Shown: positions 18,927 to 26,045 of the stretch, one piece after another | How positions within the stretch are numbered: position 1 is the stretch's first letter | Layout of the letters: each line of letters opens with the position of its first letter | DNA from: an uncultured Clostridia bacterium | Lineage (GTDB): Bacteria > Bacillota > Peptococcia > Peptococcales > Peptococcaceae | Reading direction: 5' to 3' | Length of the DNA stretch: 34,007 nucleotides | Assembly (NCBI GenBank): GCA_944391625.1 | Contig: CALXUG010000033.1 | Location: 1-34,007 of the forward strand | The notes under the pieces: generated by a model | Databases searched by the model: none | What the model saw: the letters and a program-made list of their open reading frames with translations, nothing else | Told to the model about the DNA's origin: nothing | Position numbers and translations under genes: made by a program

Positions 18927-20702
18927 ATGAAAAAACTGATTTGTATTTTATTTTGCTGCTGCCTGTTGTTGACCGGCTGCGGTAATGATACGGCTGATAC
19001 TCCAAAAGAAGCAGGTGTGGATTATGATGTGATTGTAGTAGGTGGAGATCCGGAGGGTGTTTGTGCAGCAGTATCTTCTGCCCGCAATGGTTTAAAAACA
19101 CTGTTAATTGAAGATGACGAAGCACTGGGCGGTTTGATGACATTGGGCAAATTAAACTTTATTGACATTTGCGAGAGCCGTGATGGCAGCATTCTGACCC
19201 AGGGATTATTTATGGAATTCTATAATGCAGTAGGCGGCACTGCCTTTGATGTAGAAACTGCAAAACAATTTTTTTATGATTGGGTAGCCAATGAACCCAA
19301 TGCAACCTTAAAATTGAACACTGCTTTTGTTGCACCTGTCATGGATGGTTCTCAGATTACCGGTGTGGTTGTGGAAGAAGATGGCCAACAGGTAACCTAT
19401 ACAGCCAGTCGTGTCATTGATGCCACTGTAGATGCAGATGTGGCCGCTGCTGCTGGTGCGCCCTATACCATCGCCGGTGAGGATATTGGAGAAAAAGAAC
19501 GGCATATGGGCGTGACGTTGGTTTTTGAATTGTCTGGTGTAGATTGGGATAAAGTTGTAAACTATCTGGAAAATGATGATAATGAAGGCACCGGCGCCAC
19601 TGAAAAAACAGCCTGGGGCTACACCCGAGAAGGATATGCCTATGAACCGCAGGACGAATTGATGCGGCTGCGCGGCTTTAATGTAGCCAGACAGGATAAC
19701 GGTAATGTATTGGTTAATGCGCTGATTATTTTCGGTGTAGATGCGATGAGTGAAGAAAGCAAGGAAAAGGGCATTGCCCGTGCGCAAAAAGAGTTAGAAT
19801 ACATTGTACCGTATGTACAGCAGAATTTTATAGGCTTTGAAAATGCGCAGCTGGTTGGCACTGCCAGTCAGTTGTATGTGCGGGAGAGCCGTCATATCAT
19901 TGGTGAGTACCAGCTGACCATTGATGATGTATTAGAAAATCGTGATCACTGGGACAAGATTGCCATTGTTGCCTATCCGGCTGATATTCAGCCTACCGCC
20001 GGACAAACCTATGGCACTGTCATCGGCAGTCCGGACCGTTATGCCATACCGTTTCGCTGTTTAGTGCCGTTAGAAGTAGAGAACATGCTGGTAATTGGCC
20101 GCAGTGCTTCTTATACTTCTTTAGCAGCAGGCAGTGCCCGTGTGATTCCAGTGGGCATGGCCGAAGGGGAAGCTGCTGGTGTGGCAGCTGCATATTCTCT
20201 GGAAGAACAACAAAGTTTCCGTGATATGAGTGCAGATGAAGCAGCCATTTCCAGTATACAAAAACAGCTGAAAAAACAAGGCGCTTATTTAGATGACTTT
20301 GAGGTGCATGAACCATTTATGGATCATTGGGCTTATTCCGGTGTGAAAGTAATTCGCAGTTTAGGTCTGCTGGACGGCGGCTACAGCAATGATTATCGTT
20401 TAGATGAAGCCGTTGGCAAATGGCGGCTGCAGAATATGATTAATAATGCAATGAAAAAGACTGGCAAAACAGTGCCGACGGTGGAAGTGGGCGATCCGCC
20501 AACCAATGGTGAAATGATTGCTGCCATAGCGAAAGCAGCCGGAATTAGTGCATCAGGTTATACAGAGCAATTGGAACAATTGCAGCAGCTGGGCATTATG
20601 ACCGATGAAATTATGAATCATATGGGAACTGAGCAGGAGCAGCCTTTGGCAGCAGAAGCCATTATGCTGACTGCCAATTTGTATACGTTTATAGCACAAT
20701 AA
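18927..20702 (+). CDS. Exported FAD-dependent oxidoreductase, copy 3
   Basis: The 591-residue protein is a close paralogue of copy 1. It has a lipoprotein signal with lipobox LTGC (Cys18), the Rossmann loop YDVIVVGGDPEGVCAAVSSA (Asp for Gly), YVRESRHIIGEYQLTIDDVL and GRSASYTSLAAGSARVIPVGMAEGEAAGVAAA. The SLH-like segment starts at about residue 467 (HWAYSGVKVIRSLGLLDGGY). ATG 18927 is chosen because AAAAGGAG lies 7 bases upstream; a TTG at 18906 would put that ribosome binding site inside the coding region and extend the signal peptide. A strong terminator follows, closing the three-gene cluster. Substrate and electron partner are unknown. Confidence 0.87.
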   Translation: MKKLICILFCCCLLLTGCGNDTADTPKEAGVDYDVIVVGGDPEGVCAAVSSARNGLKTLLIEDDEALGGLMTLGKLNFIDICESRDGSILTQGLFMEFYNAVGGTAFDVETAKQFFYDWVANEPNATLKLNTAFVAPVMDGSQITGVVVEEDGQQVTYTASRVIDATVDADVAAAAGAPYTIAGEDIGEKERHMGVTLVFELSGVDWDKVVNYLENDDNEGTGATEKTAWGYTREGYAYEPQDELMRLRGFNVARQDNGNVLVNALIIFGVDAMSEESKEKGIARAQKELEYIVPYVQQNFIGFENAQLVGTASQLYVRESRHIIGEYQLTIDDVLENRDHWDKIAIVAYPADIQPTAGQTYGTVIGSPDRYAIPFRCLVPLEVENMLVIGRSASYTSLAAGSARVIPVGMAEGEAAGVAAAYSLEEQQSFRDMSADEAAISSIQKQLKKQGAYLDDFEVHEPFMDHWAYSGVKVIRSLGLLDGGYSNDYRLDEAVGKWRLQNMINNAMKKTGKTVPTVEVGDPPTNGEMIAAIAKAAGISASGYTEQLEQLQQLGIMTDEIMNHMGTEQEQPLAAEAIMLTANLYTFIAQ

Positions 20703-20721
20703 AATGAAAAACCTTTTATGG

Positions 20722-20751
20722 AAAACGCAGGTCTTGTTACTTGCGTTTTTT
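20722..20751 (+). terminator. Terminator of the flavoprotein cluster
   Basis: AAAACGCAGGT (20722-20732) pairs with ACTTGCGTTTT (20739-20749) with one G-U pair, followed by further T residues. Confidence 0.85.
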
Positions 20752-20919
20752 GATTGGGTATGCTATGATTTGCAACGATATTACGATATAAAGAAAATAA
20801 AAGAAAATTTTGCTGTAGTGGGAGAAAGCAGATGCTTCCCTGTAGAAAAGACAAAAAAGTTATGATACAATTAAGTATTCGTATCAGTGTTGAAATAAGT
20901 ATTGATGGAGGATTGGTTT

Positions 20920-21993
20920 ATGTTAGAGCGTTTGCAGATATTAGAGGATAAATACGAAGAATTGAATCAGAAGATGGTTGATCCCGATGTGTTGAACAAT
21001 CCTGCTGAATTGCACAAATGTGCCAAAGCGCAGGCCGATTTAGAAGATGTGGTAATTGCGTTTCGCCAGTATAAAAAAGTACAAAGTGAATTGGATGATT
21101 CTAAAGCAATGCTGCAGGAAAAATTAGATCCGGAAATGGATGAAATGGTGAAGGCTGAGATAAAAGAATTATCTGAGCAAAAGGAAACCTTAGAACATGA
21201 GCTGACCATTCTTTTATTGCCGAAGGACCCAAATGACAGTAAAAACGTTATTATGGAAATTCGTGCAGGCACCGGTGGTGATGAAGCAGCTTTGTTTGCA
21301 GCCGACTTGTTTCGTATGTATACCCGTTATGCAGAAATGCAGGGTTGGAAAACAGAAGTAATGAACACCAACTATACAGACGTTGGCGGCTATAAAGAAA
21401 TCACTTTTATGATTGAAGGGAAAGGCGCATACAGTAAATTAAAATTTGAAGGCGGCGTACATCGTGTACAGCGTGTGCCGGCCACAGAATCCAGTGGACG
21501 AATCCATACTTCTGCAGCTACAGTAGCGGTATTGCCGGAAGCGGAAGAAGTAGAAGTGGAAATCAATATGAATGATTTGCGGATTGATGTATTCTGTTCC
21601 AGCGGCCCTGGCGGTCAGTCTGTGAATACCACCCAGTCTGCAGTGCGTGTAACCCATTTGCCGACCGGGTTAGTAGTATCATGTCAGGATGAAAAATCAC
21701 AGCAGATGAACAAAGAAAAAGCCATTAAAGTATTGCGTTCCCGCTTGTTAGAAAAATATCAGCAGGAAGCCCAGGGTGAATTATCTGCACAACGGAAAGG
21801 CATGATTGGCAGCGGCGACCGCAGCGAACGAATCCGAACCTATAACTTTCCGCAAGGCCGTGTAAGTGACCATCGCATCAATCTGACAGTGCATAATTTA
21901 GACAAAGTATTGCTGGGCAATTTGGATGAAATTATTGATGCTTTGATTACAACCGATCAGGCAGAAAAGTTAAAGAATGCGGATGAGGCTTAA
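20920..21993 (+). CDS. prfA: Peptide chain release factor 1
   Basis: The 357-residue factor ends translation at UAA and UAG. The stop-codon-reading PxT motif that marks RF1 is present ([12 protein letters not shown]), as is the peptidyl-tRNA hydrolysis motif GGQ in [17 protein letters not shown]. Start ATG 20920 is chosen because GGAGG lies 8 bases upstream; an earlier TTG/ATG at 20902/20905 would place the ribosome binding site inside the gene. The stop codon overlaps the prmC start by one base, so RF1 and the enzyme that methylates its GGQ glutamine are made together. Confidence 0.96.
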   Translation: MLERLQILEDKYEELNQKMVDPDVLNNPAELHKCAKAQADLEDVVIAFRQYKKVQSELDDSKAMLQEKLDPEMDEMVKAEIKELSEQKETLEHELTILLLPKDPNDSKNVIMEIRAGTGGDEAALFAADLFRMYTRYAEMQGWKTEVMNTNYTDVGGYKEITFMIEGKGAYSKLKFEGGVHRVQRVPATESSGRIHTSAATVAVLPEAEEVEVEINMNDLRIDVFCSSGPGGQSVNTTQSAVRVTHLPTGLVVSCQDEKSQQMNKEKAIKVLRSRLLEKYQQEAQGELSAQRKGMIGSGDRSERIRTYNFPQGRVSDHRINLTVHNLDKVLLGNLDEIIDALITTDQAEKLKNADEA

Positions 21994-22823
21994 TGAACGG
22001 AAGAATTTTATTACAATGGGCTACTGAAAAATTAGGGAGCGAGAAGCGACTTGAAGCAGAATTACTATTGTGCCATGTATTAAATACCAATCGGGCGTTG
22101 TTATTAGCCCATGATGCCGATGAACTCAGTGACGAACAGGCAGCTGCTTTTCAGCAAATGGTGCAGCAGCGTATGCAGGATGTGCCGCTGCAGTATTTGC
22201 TAGGCACAGTGGATTTTATGGGATTAACTTTACAGGTTAGTCCTGCCGTATTAATTCCCCGATTTGACACAGAGCGGTTGGTAGAACAGGCATTAAAGCT
22301 ATTGGAAGAAACAGAGCAACCAACTGTATTGGATGTGTGTACCGGCAGCGGCGCTATTGCATTGGCTATCAGCCATTACAAACCACAGGCAACCGTATGG
22401 GCAGGGGATTTATCGGCAGAGGCTTTGGCGGTGGCCGCGCAGAACAATGAACAATGCAATACCCATGTGCAGTTTCGGCAGGGGGATTTGTTAACTCCAT
22501 TTTCGCATTTGGAAGGCGAGTTGGACCTGTTGACAGCAAATCCGCCTTATATCACCACCAGTGAAATCAATGAGCTGCCTGGCGATGTGTTGCAAGAGCC
22601 TCGCTTGGCATTATGGGGCGGCAATGATGGATTATATTTTTATCGAAAGTTAAGTGCTGCCGCGCTCAAGATGCTGCGCTCTGGCGGCTGGATCGTGTTA
22701 GAAGTGGGCTATCAGCAGGGCAAAGCGGTACAGCAGTTATTATTAGATGCAGGGCTGGTTCAGGTAGATATTTTACAGGACTGGCAAGGGTTAGATCGTG
22801 TTGTGTATGGTAGAAAACCGTAA
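21993..22823 (+). CDS. prmC: Release factor glutamine methyltransferase (PrmC)
   Basis: The 276-residue S-adenosylmethionine enzyme methylates the GGQ glutamine of release factors. The cofactor-binding motif is VLDVCTGSGAIALAI (near residues 113-127) and the catalytic motif is NPPY (in LLTANPPYIT). The N-terminal helical domain carries the usual PLQYLLGTVDFMGL segment. It is translationally coupled to prfA through TAATG. Confidence 0.95.
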   Translation: MNGRILLQWATEKLGSEKRLEAELLLCHVLNTNRALLLAHDADELSDEQAAAFQQMVQQRMQDVPLQYLLGTVDFMGLTLQVSPAVLIPRFDTERLVEQALKLLEETEQPTVLDVCTGSGAIALAISHYKPQATVWAGDLSAEALAVAAQNNEQCNTHVQFRQGDLLTPFSHLEGELDLLTANPPYITTSEINELPGDVLQEPRLALWGGNDGLYFYRKLSAAALKMLRSGGWIVLEVGYQQGKAVQQLLLDAGLVQVDILQDWQGLDRVVYGRKP

Positions 22824-22847
22824 AGCTATTTTACAATGAATGTATAA

Positions 22848-22896
22848 ATCAGACAGGATACTTTGAGGATTTTTAGAGTATTTTGTCTGATTTTTT
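22848..22896 (+). terminator. Terminator after prfA-prmC
   Basis: ATCAGACAGGATACT (22848-22862) pairs along 15 bases with AGTATTTTGTCTGAT (22877-22891), using two G-U pairs, and six T residues follow. Strong terminator. Confidence 0.9.
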
Positions 22897-22974
22897 ATTT
22901 GCTGAAAGGGCTTTTATAAAAAATAAGCGAACGAATCTATATTATTTTACTACATGTCGTATTAGTATTTGTTC

Positions 22975-23004
22975 TTGCGATAATTGGGGTGTCCATGCTA
23001 TACT
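22975..23004 (+). promoter_or_regulatory. Promoter for the coiled-coil gene
   Basis: TTGCGA (22975-22980), an 18-base spacer and TATACT (22999-23004) lie 29 bases before the start codon, with AGGAGGG between. It makes the coiled-coil gene an independent unit. Confidence 0.6.
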
Positions 23005-23032
23005 GATTACATCAAAAGAGAGGAGGGATTTT

Positions 23033-23407
23033 ATGACAAATGAAGAAAAAATCTTAGAATTGCTGATTGTGATGCAGAAGGACATTTCCGGTCTGAAAGA
23101 AGATGTAGCAGAATTGAAAGAAGATGTAGCAGAATTGAAAGAAGATGTAGCAGAATTGAAAGAAGATGTAGCAGAATTGAAGGAAGATGTAGCAGTTCTG
23201 AAAGAAGATATAGCTGGTCTAAAAGAGGATGTAGCTGGTTTGAGACGGGATGTGGATGGTTTGCAGCAGGATGTTGTATCTTTGAAAGCAGGTCAGGAAG
23301 AAATCAAAACAGAACTCAAAGAAATGAAGACAGAAGTAAAATATTTATGGGGCGATATTGGTCGGCATGAAAAGCGAATTGAAAAGCTGGAAGCCAAAGT
23401 CGGATAA
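23033..23407 (+). CDS. Heptad-repeat coiled-coil protein
   Basis: The 124-residue protein has no signal peptide, membrane helix or enzyme motif. Residues 19-81 are nine nearly identical 7-residue units of the form AELKEDV, an ideal heptad with hydrophobic Leu and Val at a and d positions and charged positions between, so a long parallel coiled coil is expected. The end (ELKEMKTEVKYLWGDIGRHEKRIEKLEAKVG) continues as charged helix. ATG 23033 is chosen for the AGGAGGG 7 bases upstream. It is flanked by its own promoter. Similar small repeated proteins occur in many anaerobes without known function; it could be a scaffold or phage-derived, but nothing here shows that. Confidence 0.75.
   Translation: MTNEEKILELLIVMQKDISGLKEDVAELKEDVAELKEDVAELKEDVAELKEDVAVLKEDIAGLKEDVAGLRRDVDGLQQDVVSLKAGQEEIKTELKEMKTEVKYLWGDIGRHEKRIEKLEAKVG
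23087..23275 (+). repeat. Nine tandem 21-bp units coding for heptads
   Basis: Nine in-frame 21-bp units run without gaps. Units 2, 3 and 4 (23108-23170) are identical and unit 5 differs by one base, while units at both edges are more diverged. Uniform cores with diverged edges indicate recent expansion by slippage or unequal recombination, and copy changes would keep the reading frame. Confidence 0.9.
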
Positions 23408-23593
23408 ATACTGCGGTTCGCTTTGTAAAAAGGAGTTACTCTATTCCAAAACTTGTGAATTGCTTTGTATCATTTGTATGTTCATCATAGCTTTATCATA
23501 GTAAGATACGTACATAACATATACATTAAGTAAAAGATACTTTTACAGGAGTTCTAATAAAATACGATGATTTAGGGTAAATTAACAAGTAGG

Positions 23594-23629
23594 AAAATTT
23601 ACGGCAAAGTAACGATGATCGTAAATTTT
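23594..23629 (+). promoter_or_regulatory. Inverted repeat upstream of superoxide reductase
   Basis: AAAATTTACG (23594-23603) and CGTAAATTTT (23620-23629) are perfect 10-bp inverted arms separated by 16 bases, ending 27 bases before the superoxide reductase start. It could be a repressor site or a leader hairpin. It does not match the PerR box I remember (TTATAATnATTATAA). Confidence 0.4.
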
Positions 23630-23656
23630 ATCATATTTTTATCAGGAGTGAGTGAT

Positions 23657-24040
23657 ATGGAAACAAAATTTTTTGTGTGCGAAACGTGCGGTAATATTGC
23701 TACCAAGCTGAAAGATTCCGGTGTTCCTTTGGTATGTTGCGGACGCCCTATGAAAGAGTTGGCGGCAAATAGTACCGAAGCTGCCGGAGAAAAGCATGTG
23801 CCTGTGGTTGAAGTCAACGGCACCAAAGTATTGGTGACAGTAGGGTCAGTAGAGCATCCAATGACAGAAGAACACCTCATTACATGGATTTATTTAGAAA
23901 CACAGCAGGGCTGTCAGAAAAAAATGCTGACTGCAGGCGATGCGCCAAAGGCTTCTTTTGCTTTGGTAGAAGGTGATGCAGTAAAAGCTGCATACGCTTA
24001 TTGTAATCTGCATGGTTTATGGAAAGCTGTTGTGCAGTAA
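23657..24040 (+). CDS. dfx: Superoxide reductase (desulfoferrodoxin)
   Basis: The 127-residue protein reduces superoxide to hydrogen peroxide without making oxygen, the usual anaerobe defence. It is the two-iron form: the N-terminal rubredoxin-like Fe(Cys)4 centre uses C8, C11, C27 and C28, and the catalytic Fe(His)4Cys centre uses H47, H67, H73, H119 and C116, with the E45-K46 pair before H47 that helps catalysis. ATG 23657 gives the standard N-terminus with CAGGAGTG upstream; a start at 23615 would add 14 hydrophobic residues not found in the family. It appears to be a single gene, with an inverted repeat upstream. Confidence 0.95.
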   Translation: METKFFVCETCGNIATKLKDSGVPLVCCGRPMKELAANSTEAAGEKHVPVVEVNGTKVLVTVGSVEHPMTEEHLITWIYLETQQGCQKKMLTAGDAPKASFALVEGDAVKAAYAYCNLHGLWKAVVQ

Positions 24041-24105
24041 ATAGTCTAAACCTTTTTTATGGTGCATACAATAAAATGGAATCATGATTAAAGGGGTCGA
24101 TGGCC

Positions 24106-25116
24106 ATGGTTACACGAATCAGGTCGCCCCATACAGCACGGCTACGTCAAAGAAAAAAACGACGTAGCCGTCTTACGTGGGTGATGGTATTATTATGCGG
24201 TGTATTTCTTTATGGAATATCTGGAGTGGTTGAGCGGTTGCCAGAAAGCGGAGAACCGGAGTTGTATTCGGGCAGAACTGTACAGGTTTATAACATGGAG
24301 ACTGCGCAGTTGATGACATTGGATTTGGAACAATATCTGACCGGCGTTGTAGCAGCAGAAATGCCGGCCAGTTTTGATGTGGAAGCATTAAAAGCGCAAG
24401 CTGTGGCAGCCAGAACCTTTACAGTCAGCCGCATGGCCAATCCCAATCCTCATGTAACAGCCTTGGATTCACGTGCGCAGCTCAGTACCAATCCGCAAAC
24501 CTGTCAGGCATGGATTAGTGATGCTGAACAAAAAAAACGTTGGGATAAAAAGTATAAAGAGTATCATCGTAAAATTGTGCAAGCAGTATCTGAAACAGCC
24601 GGGGAGGTATTGCGTTATGATGGGACGCTGATTGAACCTTTATATCATGCCAGCTGCGGCGGTGGCCGTACAGAAGATGCAGAGGAAGTATGGGGAAATG
24701 CCAAACCCTATTTGGTGAGTGTAGCCTGCAACCATTCAACCGACCCTCACACTGGTGCGCAGGCAACCATGTCTTTACAGCAAATGGGACAAAAACTGGG
24801 TGTTGACGGAGCGGCTGCTGTGGGAAATTTTGGCGACTTTATGCAGCTGTTATCCAGCACAGCTTCTGACCGAGTAAAAATATTGCGTATTGGCAATGAA
24901 ACTTTTTCGGGGACACAATTACGCAGTGCATTGGGATTAAAATCATCGTTAGTCAGTTGGGAAATAGATGGCGATGAGATTACGTTTACCACCAATGGTT
25001 ATGGGCATGGCGTGGGTTTATGTCAATATGGCGCCAATTATTATGCGGAACAGAACAATTCGTATCAACAGATATTATCCCGTTACTATCCGGGTACACA
25101 ATTGTCAAAAGAATGA
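24106..25116 (+). CDS. spoIID: SpoIID/LytB-type peptidoglycan lytic transglycosylase
   Basis: The 336-residue protein matches SpoIID, the membrane-anchored enzyme that cleaves glycan strands during engulfment in spore formers. A basic N-terminus (RQRKKRRSRL) precedes one membrane helix (about residues 23-39); the catalytic domain follows outside. The catalytic Glu is in VVAAEMPASFDVEALKAQAVAARTF (about E85). HASCGGGRTEDAEEVWG and GYGHGVGLCQYGA are further family hallmarks. ATG 24106 is preferred because AAAGGGG lies 9 bases upstream; ATG 24100 would be only 3 bases away from it. No other sporulation genes except the next one are in the window, so the host may be a spore former, or may have kept the enzyme for another wall task. 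Confidence 0.93.
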   Translation: MVTRIRSPHTARLRQRKKRRSRLTWVMVLLCGVFLYGISGVVERLPESGEPELYSGRTVQVYNMETAQLMTLDLEQYLTGVVAAEMPASFDVEALKAQAVAARTFTVSRMANPNPHVTALDSRAQLSTNPQTCQAWISDAEQKKRWDKKYKEYHRKIVQAVSETAGEVLRYDGTLIEPLYHASCGGGRTEDAEEVWGNAKPYLVSVACNHSTDPHTGAQATMSLQQMGQKLGVDGAAAVGNFGDFMQLLSSTASDRVKILRIGNETFSGTQLRSALGLKSSLVSWEIDGDEITFTTNGYGHGVGLCQYGANYYAEQNNSYQQILSRYYPGTQLSKE

Positions 25117-25166
25117 AAAAAATTGCAATGATTGTGAGAAACGATAAAAACGATTTGAATAATAGG

Positions 25167-25205
25167 CCTCCTGATTTGGCAATACTATTGTCACAGGAGG
25201 TTTTT
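25167..25205 (+). promoter_or_regulatory. Terminator-like hairpin that covers the next ribosome binding site
   Basis: CCTCCTG (25167-25173) pairs perfectly with CAGGAGG (25194-25200), with an inner CAAT/ATTG pairing, and five T residues follow. The right arm is the ribosome binding site of the gene at 25209. The element could both terminate the spoIID transcript and hold the downstream gene in a poorly translated state. Confidence 0.65.
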
Positions 25206-25208
25206 ATT

Positions 25209-25919
25209 ATGGGACGAAAAGATTTTGATTTAGATTATTTGCAGCGGCTGCAGCGAAATGCTCGTGTTTATCTGACTGGATTGGCAATTCTGTCATTTTT
25301 GATTGCACTTTCATTTTGGATGTTTTCTTCTAATCCCTGGCAGCCGCAAAAAGAAAATGGCATAGCATTTTTGGCTGATCGTGAGACAGATGAAGCGGTA
25401 GCAGAACAAGATGTACCAGAACAAAATAAAGAAACAAAGCAGAGTAATGTGAAAAACCAATCACAAAAATTGACAGCAGTACAGGAAGAAATGGTTACGG
25501 AAAAAGATACTGCGACGGATACGGTAACACAGACAGAAGGAATCGAGCCGATAGAAAAAATCGAACCGACAGTAATTACTGTTGATCCTACGCAATGGGC
25601 GGGATTTACAGCGCCATGTAATGGACAATTGCTGTATGGTTATGGTTTTGGTTATGACCCGGTTCATGAGGATTATCGTTTTCATGACAGGCTGTGCTAT
25701 TCCTCTGATGATGGTTTGGCAATTGCTGCCCAGTCAGGCATTGTGCAGAAAGTGGCATTAGAGCAACAGAACCAATTGGAGATTCGGTATGACGGTTATA
25801 CCTTAATCTACAGTGGATTACAATCCTGTGACATTAGTGCAGGGCAGAGTGTGGTATCTGGGCAGCCATTAGGTACAGTGGAGAAATATTTGTATATACA
25901 GGCAATCAAACAGCAGTGA
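25209..25919 (+). CDS. Membrane-anchored degenerate M23 (LytM) protein, SpoIIQ-like
   Basis: The 236-residue protein has one N-terminal membrane helix (about residues 20-41), a long acidic, Glu/Thr/Gln-rich linker (50-130) and a C-terminal domain of about 100 residues that resembles LytM/M23 endopeptidases: the DGLAIAAQSGIVQKVAL and GYTLIYSGLQS segments align with the conserved AxxxGxV and GYxTxYaHLs strands. The zinc ligands are missing: the HxxxD position reads HDRLC and the HxH position reads YSG, so it should be inactive. Directly after spoIID this is the place and architecture of spoIIQ, whose Bacillus version is also non-catalytic and binds SpoIIIAH. The spoIIQ name is inferred, not certain. 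Confidence 0.65.
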   Translation: MGRKDFDLDYLQRLQRNARVYLTGLAILSFLIALSFWMFSSNPWQPQKENGIAFLADRETDEAVAEQDVPEQNKETKQSNVKNQSQKLTAVQEEMVTEKDTATDTVTQTEGIEPIEKIEPTVITVDPTQWAGFTAPCNGQLLYGYGFGYDPVHEDYRFHDRLCYSSDDGLAIAAQSGIVQKVALEQQNQLEIRYDGYTLIYSGLQSCDISAGQSVVSGQPLGTVEKYLYIQAIKQQ

Positions 25920-25961
25920 TAATAGGATGGATATAAGAAAAGACAATTAAAAATGCAAAAT

Positions 25962-26013
25962 GAAACGATATATTCCTCATGGTTTTAACCAATGAAATAT
26001 ATCGTTTCTATTT
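25962..26013. terminator. Bidirectional terminator between SpoIIQ-like gene and adh
   Basis: GAAACGATATATT (25962-25974) and AATATATCGTTTC (25996-26008) are perfect 13-bp arms with further internal pairing (GGTT/AACC), followed by TATTTTT on the plus strand. It separates two convergent genes and can serve both. Confidence 0.8.
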
Positions 26014-26045
26014 TTATTGTAGTGCTATTTTTTAGTTGTTTTTGT

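Noticed and set aside
23087-23275. CRISPR array or non-coding tandem repeat
   Set aside because: The 21-bp repeats have no spacers and are fully in frame, encoding regular heptads with a ribosome binding site and promoter upstream.
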